From NCBI RefSeq assembly GCF_030269925.1, contig NC_085112.1, positions 12,897,501 to 12,961,500 of the forward strand: a stretch of 64,000 nucleotides of DNA, given 5' to 3'. A program made the position numbers and the translations under genes. Positions within the stretch are counted from its first letter, which is position 1; every line of letters begins with the position of its first letter. The stretch comes from Bombyx mori. Taxonomy: Eukaryota > Arthropoda > Insecta > Lepidoptera > Bombycidae. Positions 1-10,904 of this stretch are shown here, one piece after another. The notes under the pieces were generated by a model that searched no databases, was not told where the DNA came from, and was given only the letters and a program-made list of their open reading frames with translations.

Positions 1-42
1 AGACACTAACGCGCATGCGCACTTGTACCCAGGGAGAAAAAG

Positions 43-108
43 TTACACTTTCTTCCCTGTACAGCGGGAAGAAAATTACACTTTCTTCCCTGTACAACGG
101 GACGAAAA
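43..108. repeat. 33-bp tandem duplication
   Basis: Two head-to-tail copies (43-75 and 76-108) share the core ttacactttcttccctgtac and differ at a few bases. No gene is visible around it. Confidence 0.7.
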
Positions 109-960
109 CCTAACTTTCGATGTAGGTAGGAGAAAAAAATAATTAAAGTTCGCATCAAAGGTCGTAAAAAAAAAGTTTGTCCTTCGTAGTAAACTGTCAA
201 TATGCATTTCTTAAAAAATTGTCATAATCGTATCGTTATCATTGCTATAGCGTTAATTGTTGTTGCCTAATATGAAAATATTGCCTGTCGACGCTGAAGA
301 AAATAAATGTTGGCAATTTTGTTGCTCGCTTGTAGAATTTATGCGACGTCCTAAATATAAATCACTTCATGCTTTATCAAACAGAATCTTGTAAATGCTT
401 AGTTGAGTTTTGGGTTGGACGCGATGAGTAATGCATGTCAACATATTTTGGTTACCCACTATAGCATGTGAACTTTTTTTTATGTTATATTATGATGACG
501 CACTGTATCTTTGACCCGTCCCTAAGTGAATAATTATTGCCTTATTAGATAACATAGGCTATTTACACTATTGCTTAAAGGGTTCTTACCACGAATTTCG
601 CAAATAACCAAATATCGGAACTCATTTCGGTACATAGTGTGTGTAGTGTATGTATATAGCCGCAAAAGCTTAAAACGATAGATTATTTGGTGTACATGGA
701 AGTTATTATTTGTTAGTTTTTTTGAGATTTAGGAAAATAAAAGTAGGTAGATCCCAAGTCAAGACTTGAATGTGAACAGAATAAACAAGAAATAGGTCAG
801 AACCATTTTTTAATTGCACAGGTGAACGAGATGTTTTGACGTGAATGCGGCCCCTTACCTTGAGACATTGATTTGCTTTTATATTATTTGAGGTTAAGTC
901 TCAATAGTATCAAAGTAGTAGTATCTCAAAAAATAATAATAATAATAAAAAAAAAAATAA
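109..960. other. AT-rich intergenic sequence, nothing recognised
   Basis: No long coding frame, splice-like exon or repeat that I recognise. It ends in an A/T-rich simple stretch (about 928-967) just before the minisatellite. Confidence 0.5.
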
Positions 961-967
961 AAAAAAA

Positions 968-1170
968 CCTCGCGTCATAACTAGGCATTGATTCACTTGA
1001 ATCCGATACCTTGCGTCTGAACTAGGCATTGATTCACTTGAATCCGATGCTTTGCGTCAGATCTAAGCATTGATTCACTTTAATCCCATACATTGAGTCT
1101 AAGCTACGCATTGATTCACTTTAATCCGATGTTTTGCGTCAGATATAGAGTTTGATCCACTATAATCGTG
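968..1170. repeat. 41-bp minisatellite, five units
   Basis: Five successive units carry the core gcattgattcactt starting at 985, 1026, 1067, 1108 and about 1148, a spacing of exactly 41 bp four times over. Units diverge progressively toward the right end, where the last is degenerate. Confidence 0.85.
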
Positions 1171-1840
1171 TTCTTTTCTAAAGTGTAATGACTGTAGCTA
1201 TTATGTATTAATGACGGAATTTAATGCCATCATCACATAATCTAACCGCCATTTTTATGTTATCGATCCGGAAAAATGTAATTAACATTTTATAACATTA
1301 ACATTTTCAACAACAATCACAATGCATAGTTTCTGTTTGAACTTTGTATATTACTGTTTAATCTACGGTTAGCTTATCATTTTCATTTGCTTCAAACGAT
1401 GTCAGTTGTATTTTGTATTCTGCAGAATCTTGTAAAACTTTCGCAGATTTCTTGTCGTGAATAAGATCCGTCCTGCTTCCTGTTTACGTAATACTCGTCG
1501 TAGCAACGACAATCTCCAGTTTTTTTCAATTAAAATTTCTGTTCTACATTCAAATTGATGGCAACATTATCTTACATAAAATTGTGGTAATTGTTTAAAA
1601 ATTATTGTTTCAGCAATAAATATTACTGCCGCTTTTTTTTATATTATAATAGAAACAAAAGATTAAACGAGAAAATGTAAGGTTGCTTTGTAACCAAAAC
1701 TCTTTTTAGTACCATAGATGGGGGAAGTGCTCATTGTGTGCCCGCCTGCTCATGGTACTTAGCTGCTACCAGGGCCTAATGATATCACAACGTGAATGCT
1801 TAGATAACGAGTTAATCAGGCCTCATTTTAAAATACGTGG
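1171..1840. other. Intergenic, nothing firm
   Basis: AT-rich sequence without a supportable gene. The last 100 bases may be a decayed part of the LINE tail that follows, but the similarity is too weak to call. Confidence 0.4.
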
Positions 1841-1844
1841 ATGC

Positions 1845-1967
1845 TTGGCAATGTATGTAGACAGGACGATGACGATAACCACTCACCATCAGGTGGGCCG
1901 TATGCTGCTCGTCTGCCTACAAAGGCAATAAAAAAAAAAAAAAAATAATAATAATAATAATAATAAA
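1845..1967 (+). mobile_element. LINE 3' end fragment with poly-A and (AAT)n
   Basis: The sequence matches the 3' end of the LINE also seen at 17.1-17.5 kb (minus strand): the ccactcaccatcaggtgggc and ctgcctacaaaggcaata blocks followed by poly-A and an AAT microsatellite. It is a short 5'-truncated copy. The family resembles the silkworm BMC1-type LINE from memory. Confidence 0.65.
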
Positions 1968-1989
1968 ATAAAAAAGTATCTATCTCTGC

Positions 1990-2575
1990 GAAATCACAAT
2001 GTACAAAGATAAAGTGTTTTATTCGCCACTTAATGATTGAATATGTTGGAAATTGCTTATATGATAACAAAAATCAAAGTCCTTCGGACTATCATATATT
2101 AACTATATATTTAAACTTTAAACCAAATCTCTGCATTATACACTCTGCATTAAACAAAATGTCTAGAGTTCTTATACTGACCGACGGTAAAATTTAAAAT
2201 TCTTTTCAACTTTTCTTTTACCTTTTCAATTTAAATTAATTTGATTTCTTTCAGCTATAGTAAATTTGTCTTTCAGTTATAGTTAAATTTAAGAGTATTA
2301 AAATGTATGAAAAATTGCGCCCATGCTTAGGGATTAAGCTTAGTGTACTAGTAGCTATGCTGTTATTCTATCTAACATCAATTTGTTCATGTTTATCATA
2401 ATTATCTGTAATCCTTAAAGTAACTGTATGTGCTATTTTTAATACCATGAACACATCATGTGTAACGAAACCGAAGATAAATCCAATGCATTTACTTAAT
2501 AAGTTGCTTCTCATAAAACCAAAGACTAATTTTTTTTATTTATTTAAGCAATTTTATCAAGCAAAACACAATATT
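1990..2575. other. AT-rich intergenic, nothing recognised
   Basis: I see no coding frame or known repeat in this stretch. Confidence 0.4.
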
Positions 2576-2577
2576 TA

Positions 2578-2700
2578 AACAATTTTTTTTTTATTGCCTT
2601 TGTAGGCAGACGAGCATTCGGCCCACCTGATGTGAGAGGTTACTGTCGCAAATGGACTGTGGCAATGCCAGGGGCAGAGCCAAGCCGCTGTCTACCTAAT
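2578..2700 (-). mobile_element. LINE 3' end fragment
   Basis: On the plus strand a poly-T tract leads into ttgcctttgtaggcagacga and then the ccaggggcagagccaagccg block, the inverse of the 3' end of the LINE at 17.1-17.5 kb. It is a severely 5'-truncated insertion. Confidence 0.7.
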
Positions 2701-3140
2701 TGTTTATGTAAAAGATACATAAACAATTACCTAATTCATCATGTTTATTAATAACCACGTACCTTACCTTACCTTGTCTAATCACACCATACCCAAATTC
2801 GCACAAAATTCGCTCTAAAGGATGAGGGATTAACAAAATAATTGCGGAAAGTTCATTTAAAAGATTCTTCTTGCATATAAAACTGTGAAATAAGGTCCCT
2901 AGCTTGGGTTTCTCCGCGGCCATTCAAACGAGTTTTAATAAAATTGTAACTTTGACTTTGAAGGATAACTGTTGTATGAGATGGTCACAGCCAAAATAAA
3001 TAAAATTGCTTCTAAATACCTACATCTAGGGTATATGTATACATCTTATAATGATAGAGCTTTTGTGGATTGAATCACGATTTAATTTGTATATTTTCTT
3101 CGAAGTTGACTATGATAAATAACGTTTCTCGAAAATATCG
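2701..3140. other. Intergenic, nothing recognised
   Basis: No supported gene. A 75-codon minus-strand frame (2696-2923) has no recognisable features and begins next to a LINE tail. Confidence 0.4.
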
Positions 3141-3148
3141 GTAAAAAG

Positions 3149-3328
3149 CAGTAATGCGTTTCGATTTGAAGGGTGGAGCAGCCACTGTAACTATAGTTGA
3201 GACCTTAGAACTTATATCTCAAGGTGGGTGGCAGATTTACGTCGTAAATGTCTATGGGTTCCAGTATCCACTTAAGACCAAGTGGGCTCTGAGCTTGTCC
3301 ACCCATTAAAGCAATAAATAAATAAAAA
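3149..3328 (+). mobile_element. Bm1-type SINE, 3' part
   Basis: This carries the Bm1 body from gcagtaatgcgtttcg through the acttatatctcaaggtgggt block to the cccattaaagcaataaataa tail. The tRNA-derived head is missing, so the copy is 5'-truncated. Confidence 0.75.
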
Positions 3329-3329
3329 C

Positions 3330-4420
3330 ACACAAATTGTTAGTTCCGTATATTTATAAACCACACAATCATAATACCTGCTCAGACGACGAGCATGTTC
3401 GCATCAGAGTTTGAATTAGCAAATTAAATATATTGGCTGGCTCATATTCACGTTCCCTAGATATTTACTTTAGTCAGACGCGTTGTGTATGTTAGGTCAC
3501 GATACGTTGAACAACTTCTACGAAATTTCATCAAACTCAACCGTATGTTTGTATTCAACATAGAAACTCATAACTCGATACGAATAGAATAAAAACATTT
3601 TAACTCTATTTCGGTTCAGATAAGCTGATTTCTTTCTTAGTACTATATATTTATTTAAATTTTTATTGTTTGCTTTTTTTATTGTTTGCCGGACTTTACT
3701 CTTCACTTATAAACCACACAATCAACTTCTCACTTAAGAAACTTATTCCTATTCCCTAAGATATATGGAGATTACGTCCCCGGTAATGTGAAGCACGTAT
3801 AGAAACCACCTGTAGAAAACAAAAACATTACAAAGCATAATGGTTTTTTAATGCAATAGTACGGTACACCAATCTTTAAATCCGTATGGTGCCTTTGTAA
3901 TGAAAATAGCTACAGAAGCTCACAATCTATCCAATTTAGTATTGTAATGAACGTATTAATTACAAGAACGACGGTTCTATTTCATGCAATCACCTACCAG
4001 AGTAAATCAACGACTTAACAATCAGTGAATATTGTTGAGTGGATCGACGAGCTGGTCAAAGTGATTGGTACTGATTGAATGCGAAAGGCAAGAGAATGAA
4101 AGGAATGGGGTTCATGTGGAGACCTACGCTCAGCATTGGGTGGACACGGACAAAAAAGTAATTAAGAACTTTACTAATTATACCGACCCTGCATTGACAC
4201 AGCCAGCAAGGCAGCCATATATGCATACCAGACTTCTTTAGATGAATAACACTATTTTCTGCGGTTTCGACGTCGACAACTGTCGTTTTTCCAATTTATT
4301 GGTCCAATACCAATGGTAGGTACGCGAAACTATCAAAGGAAATATTCAACCGAATCAATCACCACCGAGCTACATAATACCAAGGGAAAATGAATTTCAA
4401 ATACATTCAGTCATTAAAAA
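3330..4420. other. Intergenic, nothing firm
   Basis: This stretch holds an 18-bp direct repeat (3354-3371 and 3708-3725), described in the findings, but no gene. It lies downstream of the beta-subunit gene read on the minus strand. Confidence 0.4.
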
Positions 4421-4422
4421 CA

Positions 4423-4428
4423 TTTATT
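4423..4428 (-). promoter_or_regulatory. Candidate poly(A) signal AATAAA
   Basis: On the minus strand AATAAA begins four bases after the stop codon of the beta-subunit gene (TGA at 4435-4433). That gives a very short 3' UTR. No downstream GU-rich element was assessed. Confidence 0.4.
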
Positions 4429-4432
4429 TACA

Positions 4433-5419
4433 TCATCCACTATTTGTTTCACTATCAATCGTCTTCCTATAAACTACTTGACTATCTGGAGCAACATATA
4501 TTACAAACCCAAAAGATGAAGGACCTCCTTCGTACCAAAGTTTACACTCTATCGCCAATGATGTACCTATAGTAAAATTCGATATTTGTATGGCAACTAC
4601 AGGCAAAGCGCTTTGCAAATCTATTGGAAATATGCCAGGATCTATGCCTGGAGGGTTTGGATAGTAATCGATATCCCTCAAGTGTTCTTTGTCGAACGAG
4701 GTAACCCCTTCGCAGAAATTCCAGAGTTTCTTGTCTCTCTGTATCCAATTCAGAACTTGCTTTGGTGCCAATTTCGTTTCAGATGAATTGGTGTCCAATG
4801 GTTTCCCTTTCCAATACAACTGTTTATTTATCTTGATTATCACACAAGGTTTGTCTCCGTATCCGTAAGGAGCTTCGCCACAAGGCCCTAAATCACTGAG
4901 CTCCCTTTTCCTTCTATTCTTGATTAAAAGTCTGTCTATTGCGTTAATGTATTTTTTGTAATCATCTTCAATACCTTGCCTATACCAGATTATTGGCTGA
5001 TCACCTTCAGAAGCTGGCGTCCCTGAAAGGCCGATCCCATTTTCTGAATAAGTCAGTAACTCCACTTTGTCCATCACTCGATAATCAATTAATTCCTTCA
5101 ATATTATTAAAGTACCATATAAAAATAACAGGGAATAAGCTGCCAAAGATATTACATATAGGACAGAATAGATGATGATCGAAAACCAATTTTTACACGT
5201 TCTACCACAAAATGTCTTTTTTTCTCTATTGTAAAGGTATTTGAGGAACCTTCTTCTACTAGATATAGGCTTCTCTTGAGATACAACTTGCAGTTTATCT
5301 GGCTTTGAGTATGTAGGTAAAGACGTTGGAAGTGATGGGTCTCGACGCAAAGGTCTCGGGGTTGTTGGAGCACTCTGCGAGGTTGATGGGTTTTCATATT
5401 TATCTTTAATATTCACCAT
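4433..5419 (-). CDS. Divergent Na+/K+-ATPase beta-subunit-like protein, intronless
   Basis: The 328-residue frame has the architecture of Na+/K+-ATPase beta subunits, single-pass type II glycoproteins that assemble with the alpha pump subunit at the plasma membrane. A proline-rich cytoplasmic tail (about 1-60) precedes the family hallmark KTFCGRTCKNWF (about 68-79), then one hydrophobic segment (about 80-106) and an ectodomain. The ectodomain contains GPCGEAPYGYGDKPC, matching the second conserved disulfide, and NFCEGV plus ECKLW, which fit the third. The cysteines of the first disulfide are absent and that part is short. NSS and NFT are possible N-glycosylation sites. The start is a true ATG; length is near the usual 300-330. 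The gene lacks introns, so it could be a retrocopy or a lineage-specific, perhaps tissue-restricted, paralogue (inference). I am confident of the family and unsure of pump function. Confidence 0.85.
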   Translation of the reverse strand: MVNIKDKYENPSTSQSAPTTPRPLRRDPSLPTSLPTYSKPDKLQVVSQEKPISSRRRFLKYLYNREKKTFCGRTCKNWFSIIIYSVLYVISLAAYSLLFLYGTLIILKELIDYRVMDKVELLTYSENGIGLSGTPASEGDQPIIWYRQGIEDDYKKYINAIDRLLIKNRRKRELSDLGPCGEAPYGYGDKPCVIIKINKQLYWKGKPLDTNSSETKLAPKQVLNWIQRDKKLWNFCEGVTSFDKEHLRDIDYYPNPPGIDPGIFPIDLQSALPVVAIQISNFTIGTSLAIECKLWYEGGPSSFGFVIYVAPDSQVVYRKTIDSETNSG

Positions 5420-5693
5420 TTCATTTGATCACTTTAAATAAAGACTGTTTGTTTTGAGTACATATTTGACATTTTCAATACAGTAGGGCCACGATATGAA
5501 ATGAAATGTCATTTTGTGTATTCGACACTTGAGTTATCAAATTCAATGAAATTATTGTTTGTGGTTTGACGTTTGATCAATTTATATTTTTTGTCACAAG
5601 ATATCGGTCGCTATGTAAATAAATGGACAGTCGCGCACAAAGACGCTCAAGCAGAACTAGGTTCCTTCAGATAGGTTGATATTTTATTTCTTT

Positions 5694-5800
5694 ATTTTTT
5701 TTATTGGTTAGTAGCGTTAACAAGCTCACAGTCTACCTGGTTTTCAGTGCTTACCAAAGCTCATACACATCACAACGTGTATGCCGCCACCCATCTTCAC
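5694..5800 (-). mobile_element. Degraded Bm1-type SINE tail
   Basis: The order of blocks (poly-T, attggttag, caagctcacagtctacctgg, gccgccacccatcttcac) follows an inverted Bm1 3' end with many substitutions. Confidence 0.5.
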
Positions 5801-6113
5801 AAATACCGCCTTCCTCACCCTTCAATCTAGAAATGGTCAAGGTCATCTACCGGTAATTCGGTCAATTAGAATCTATTTGGATTTCATTACACGATGGTAT
5901 TGTTACACCGATAAGAGTAACGCCATCTATCGCCGAATAGCTAAACGAATATCGAAGGATCTAGTAACACCTAGAACGCTCGAGAAATACAACACCGTCT
6001 ATTGTCAGATAGCGGAAACTGCTACTAGAGATGTGTGGAATATTCTCGATGATTCTAGGGATGTCGTACCGACTATAAAAGCGTTGCAGAGATGGCACGC
6101 AGTCATCCAGTAA
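5781..6113 (+). CDS. Uncharacterised 110-residue frame
   Basis: I do not recognise this frame. The first 20 or so residues overlap a decayed SINE tail and are probably not native. The rest is rich in Arg, Lys, Ile and Asp and looks like ordinary soluble protein with no signal peptide or membrane segment. It is followed closely by aagtgctaataaagtgttaa (about 6206-6225), which contains an AATAAA, so the pair could be the 3' end of a transcript, of host or retroelement origin. It could equally be a chance frame; no splice acceptor stands out at its beginning. Confidence 0.25.
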   Translation: MPPPIFTNTAFLTLQSRNGQGHLPVIRSIRIYLDFITRWYCYTDKSNAIYRRIAKRISKDLVTPRTLEKYNTVYCQIAETATRDVWNILDDSRDVVPTIKALQRWHAVIQ

Positions 6114-6334
6114 TCAGTAATTCGAGTAGTTCAAAGCGAAACAGCGAACGGATCATCTGAATTGAAGCGGAAGAAGCGAATTGAGAATTTTAAAGTGTTC
6201 TAAGTGCTAATAAAGTGTTAACTTGTACTTCGGTAGATTTTTTTATTTATCCTGAACCCCAGCGTTCACTAGTAATTATTCATCGTCGAGGTAATTAATC
6301 AACATATGTTAATTTCCTATTTCAATGGAAAAAT

Positions 6335-6422
6335 TGGTACCTACATGCGAGATTTGAACACCGGAACATTCGGATCACTCTATAGAAATACACCCTGCGT
6401 ATTATCCTTTAGGCCACGAGAA
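6335..6422 (-). mobile_element. Bm1-type SINE head (tRNA-derived)
   Basis: Read on the minus strand, this is the Bm1 tRNA-like head: a degenerate taggccacgagaac A-box side and gatttgaacaccgg B-box side. The body of the SINE is missing. Confidence 0.55.
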
Positions 6423-6864
6423 CTTCAGCGAATTGTTTGCTCAAACAATCTAATATAGGTTAGCAACAATAAATCTAAATCAATCAAACATGTTTACCAG
6501 CGTCGTGGGAGCAATAAAATTTTAACACAGTCCCGAATGGACTGTCAGAACCAAAGCGCTGATGTTTATACGAAACTAAAATCGGTAATAATCGTAAATT
6601 CTAGTCTAGTCAAAGGAATTACCAACGAGCCAACGTCAAAGGCTGGTTGAATGACATCAATGAAAATAAGCCTACAAATCAGGTCTAATAGGAATTGTTG
6701 CGAAGCTTTATTGATCGAGAGGTCAGAGAGGTCAATTTAACTCCAAAGTAGGTCGTTTGTTAATGCGTTGACAAATCTTTGCTGTGACAGAAACATACAA
6801 ATTACAAATTATAGAGTTTTTTGTTTATTAATTTCTGTTGATCGGCAGACGATCTCTGAGTCCA

Positions 6865-7240
6865 TTAGGTATTATTACTTGGTTGCCACCATCGCGGCAT
6901 ATGCTGCGAATACCATGGACGGCCCGCCGCACCAACATCTCTATTCTCAGGCAGTTAAAAATAGAAAAGACCCAACGTCTATCCACAACCTGCCTACAAA
7001 GAATATTGCGGTATTTTGGTCATGTTGCACGCAGGGATACCAGCAATTTGGAACGCCTTGTGGTGACCGGTAAAATAGAGGGAAAAAGGCCTAGGGGTAG
7101 AGGTCCCAAACGATGGTTGAACCAAATAGCGGAGGAACTGGGGATACCTGTCAGCGACACACTCCAAGCTAAAAAACGGAATCGGTGGAGACAGCTGGTT
7201 GACGGAATCGGACGGAGTCACGATCCTCAGCAGTGAGGGA
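6865..7240 (+). pseudogene. LINE reverse-transcriptase C-terminal fragment (RTE-like)
   Basis: The frame through 7236 contains the run RILRYFGHVARRD followed by GKIEGKRPRGRGPKRW. This is the C-terminal tail typical of a lepidopteran LINE polymerase ORF, which I assign tentatively to the RTE group. The upstream polymerase core is missing, so this is a 5'-truncated dead copy. The stop codon is followed by gagggaccgatcgaagagag, probably its 3' UTR. Related minus-strand fragments occur at 18.7-18.9 and 22.0-22.3 kb. Confidence 0.65.
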
Positions 7241-7490
7241 CCGATCGAAGAGAGAGAGCCATCATCGTAGTATAATATGAAACTCAAAGAATTTGTAAAA
7301 GTTGTGGTCCATTCTCTGTTGTATCGTTCAATCATCATTACACACGGAAAAGGATGTAAATTTATTATTCTGAGCCATACAGCCAGCATAAGAATAAAAT
7401 AAAAAATTAAAAACAGAGGGAGAAAGACAGAATATACTTTATTACAAACCATAACACAATTAATATTAAAAAACAGTCAACAAGATAAAC

Positions 7491-7985
7491 AAACATTCGA
7501 TCTCACGTCTGTAGATGATGGAACATTCAGATTGTGATGTCTTTTATAATAAATCAAATCAAATATATTTTTTATTCAACATAAATGAAAGTACATACTT
7601 GTTGAACGTCAAAAAGAACTACCGCCAATTCACAAAAAGTAGCCTCCGTCCTGAGAAGAACTGGCGAGAAACAGCGGGCATGTATTTTTTTTTAAATGTT
7701 AGATTTTTTTTAAATATTCATTTTTACAAGAGGTACTATAACGTAACAATTATTGCAATATTGAAATACCCGAAGCGAGTAGGAATTAATCACTTGGTAA
7801 AATTCTGAACATTTGTTTTCTCTTCATGTAAGACAACTATTATTAGAATTCCATCAATTCTTCTGATCTCGAGACTCGAAGTGGCGCTTTTGACATCTTG
7901 AAGCATAGGAACTGGAATATTCACTTAACATCAAGGAGGAAGTCCTCTACTCATCTACGGCAATACAAAAATTTGCGATAACGAA
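7491..7985 (+). repeat. Dispersed repeat, copy 1 (interrupted)
   Basis: Blocks such as tctgtagatgatg, ttaatcacttg, ctcgaagtggcg and catctacggcaatacaaaa recur in the same order at 12590-12845. Here the copy is split by about 250 bp of a LINE 3' end (about 7546-7790). The repeat family is not recognised. Confidence 0.6.
7546..7720 (-). mobile_element. LINE 3' end fragment with (ATTTG)n-like terminus
   Basis: On the minus strand the piece ends in a ttgatttgattt-type repeat, the terminus of a common lepidopteran CR1/Zenon-like LINE, preceded by tctcgccagttcttctcagg. It sits inside the dispersed repeat and so is the younger insertion. Confidence 0.5.
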
Positions 7986-7989
7986 ATAA

Positions 7990-8560
7990 TACATTTAAAT
8001 CCATCAAAATATTTGTACAATAGGCGGTCTTATCGCTATAAGCGATCTCTTCCAGACATTCATTTAATTTACAAAAATTCAAAAAATATAAAAAAAAAAA
8101 CACCAGATATGTTGCGATAAACTATTAACATTACATTATTTAAAAACTTACAACAAATAGATATATATTATATACCGTTTTTTTTAATTATTGTTATCTT
8201 AATTATAATTCTTAAATGAAGAGCACTCATTTTAAAATTCCAACTTCACGCGAAATACAGGTAAAACAAATTTAAAAGGAAAAGTTTGAGTCTAAATTAA
8301 TGAAGTTGAGAAAAATCAAGTTATTAAGAGCTGACAAGCATTTTAACTTGAGGTGAAATTAAACCTTGGGGTTCCATGATAAAAATAATAATGCATAATA
8401 TCTAAATGTTTCCAAAAGTACATCGTTTTTTTTTGTTAACTTTTGACATATTTTATGTATTCTTATATAACCAATACCTGTAAATAACAAAGTGTCAGAA
8501 TTGAGGAAAATAAATCATAAAATTCGTATATCAATATAACTATATAAGTATTATAACACC
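7990..8560. other. AT-rich intergenic
   Basis: A short hairpin-like piece (about 8020-8060, gcggtcttatcgctataagc) is shared in inverted orientation with about 19384-19422; otherwise nothing is recognised. Confidence 0.4.
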
Positions 8561-8566
8561 TGCACT

Positions 8567-8748
8567 TGTGGTGGTAGTCATCATAGAACACGAGATATTT
8601 GACAGATGCCTGAATATCGCTTACGATATTTTCAAGATAGCCTTGCATTTAAAACAGTTCTGAACATCCACATTCTGACTGTCAGTCAGTCTACCGAGCA
8701 ATTTCATTCGCTCAGTGGAAGATCTTCCCTTTGTCGATAAACCTTCGA
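8567..8748 (+). mobile_element. Decayed solo LTR of the TRIM family
   Basis: Over about 180 bp this follows the 178-bp LTR of the element at 23631-24545, from tgtggtggtagtcatcatag through tttgacagatgcctgaat and gaagatcttccctttgtcg. It has numerous substitutions. No primer-binding site or second LTR follows, so it is a solo LTR. Confidence 0.7.
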
Positions 8749-8749
8749 A

Positions 8750-10005
8750 ATATACAATATTAATTTGCCTGTACGTCACTATTGACCCTGTGGCTATAAG
8801 ACTTGCAAGGTGGTGAGATCTCCAGAAGACGGCGAAGCGTGAGCGAAATAGTCCTCTATTTTTATCTATTCGCTCTTATCGAGCTTGCAAATAAGCATAC
8901 ATAGAAGTGAGCCCCGTGAGCTCGCCTACTCATCTGGTGAAGCCAGAACAACCCCTCAAGAATACTGGTAATTAGGTAGACAAAAGCATTCACGTTGTCA
9001 GGCCCTTGAACCCCGGTATCCATCTAATACCAGATGCGCCAAGACCTTGTTCATCTGTGGTTCATTTCATCCATCTACACAAAATAAACGAACACCCAAA
9101 AAGTTTTAGCTAGATCATTATTCTTTCATAGTTGTCTGGGAAGTACATATACGGATCCCTTGTACGGTAATTGAGCCCGATATTTTCCTTATTTAGGGGA
9201 TCTCTGGCAACAAATTACGCAGAGGAAGGGTTCGGAATTGGATTAGAAAGATAAGAATTACGCTTCACGAGTCGTTTGCTTTTCTACTTCTTCGTCTAAA
9301 AATAAATGTTATAGATGTATTTGTTGTATCATATAGGAGTGAAATCTGCATTAGAAGTCTTTGAAACCGCATGACCGCTACATGGCAGAAATGGGTGGGA
9401 TGATTTAGTGTTCTGCTGTTTCATCTCTGCATAATGGCCTCGATGCAAATAGTTTATGTTAAACAGTCTAACTGCACCGCTATCTTGTGTCTATGTTATT
9501 TTTCTGAAACTAATTACAATGAGAAACAAGTACCTACTAAAACTATAACTACTTATTTACTCCACCGTTAACGAAAAGCCATTTTATCAGAGAACAACGC
9601 AAAAATTACGTCTCAATCTTAACCAGATTTACTTTATTCTTTTCCCAAAGAAATTTGCAATTGTTCAACTTCTTTCAATATGAACTTTCCATAAATCATT
9701 GTACTCTCCTTTTCAATACGGGCCACAGTTGATTTTATTTCGTGCTCTATTCAGGGCAGTTTCTATAAATTTCTCAACACCGAGATGGTATTCGTAAATA
9801 TATTATTCCTTTTGAAAGTGTACTAAGAAATCGTGACATTTATAACCCTAACGTCCCATTAGTCCCATTTTAGTTGAAAACCACAGTAAGCAAAGATCCC
9901 ATTCATAAAGCATTAAATTACTAACTCAAAGTAAACACACTTGTATTGGTCATTTTAGCTCGTGCGCCCGCAGCGGATACACGTATCGGTGTATTCATAA
10001 AATAA
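8750..10005. other. Intergenic, mostly nothing recognised
   Basis: A short degenerate piece near 8905-8945 (gagccccgtgagctcgccta) resembles the 3' region of the jockey-related LINE seen at 18.1, 24.6, 46.8 and 51.2 kb. No gene is visible in the rest. Confidence 0.4.
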
Positions 10006-10009
10006 ATAA

Positions 10010-10560
10010 TAGTTTAAAAAAACTACCAAAACACGCTTTTCTAGAAAATCCAACTAAAAAATAGAAAATAAATTTTAATGAATTTGAATTAAAAATAGTG
10101 TAAGGAAAAATGATTTTATTGTAAAAAAGCGTGGGGTGTTTTTCAGGATAGTATCAAAATAATCCTTCTACTCATATCTGTTCATAAAATATTTATAACT
10201 ACTGATACAATGCACCCCACGCTTTTTTTACAATAAAATCATTTTTTCTTACATTTTTTTTTTAATTCAAATTTGTTAAAATTTATTTTCTATTTTTTAG
10301 TTGGATTTTCTATAAAAGCGTATTTTCGTACCTTTTTTAAGCCATAATAATTTTTTTATTTTTTAGTTGAATTTCAATTTTTTCAATTTTGTTTTTCAAC
10401 TTTTTTTTAAATATTGAATTGTCATCGGTCCTTAATAAGTATACCAAAATTATTCCAACGTTTTGAAGGGGTCAAAATCATGTTCAAAGATTCCGTTACA
10501 AGCATACATACTGACATACATACGTCTGAAGCTAATAAAAGCGTATTAATAACGCACATT
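10010..10560 (+). repeat. Foldback element F1 (long inverted repeat plus tail)
   Basis: A left arm of about 125 bp (10013-10138, ending gcgtggggtg) is inverted at 10213-10340 (starting caccccacgc), with a loop of about 75 bp. A tail follows (about 10400-10556) with tcaaaatcatgttcaaagat and ctgaagctaataaaagcg. The same arms, loop and tail recur at 10.9-11.3 and 53.7-54.2 kb. No coding capacity is visible; it behaves like a non-autonomous foldback/MITE-like element. Confidence 0.75.
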
Positions 10561-10649
10561 TAGTGTAAAAAAATAATTTAAGTCGCATTTTTGTTTTTCT
10601 TCATTCACTGTTTTTTTCAATGTAGGTCAAGCACGTGTTTCCGTAGTAG

Positions 10650-10745
10650 AGGTTGGGACTTGCATACGCAATTTGAACACCGGCGCAGCTGTATCGCTCA
10701 GTATGGATGCACCGGGCGTCTTAACCTTTAAGCCACGAGAACTTC
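10650..10745 (-). mobile_element. Bm1-type SINE head
   Basis: On the minus strand this shows the tRNA-like head of Bm1 (B-box side caatttgaacaccggcgc, A-box side taagccacgagaac). Body and tail are missing. It lies between foldback copies F1 and F2. Confidence 0.6.
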
Positions 10746-10904
10746 GAAATACGAACCCTACTAGAAAATTCCTCTTAGATAATAATATTAATAATCCTTC
10801 TCTAATACGGATTATTTTTCGGCATTCATTATTCATAATTGATTTGATAGCAACGTCCCGCCGTAGTAAATCGCCATTTCAAGTATAAGAAGAGTCCTTT
10901 TAAA

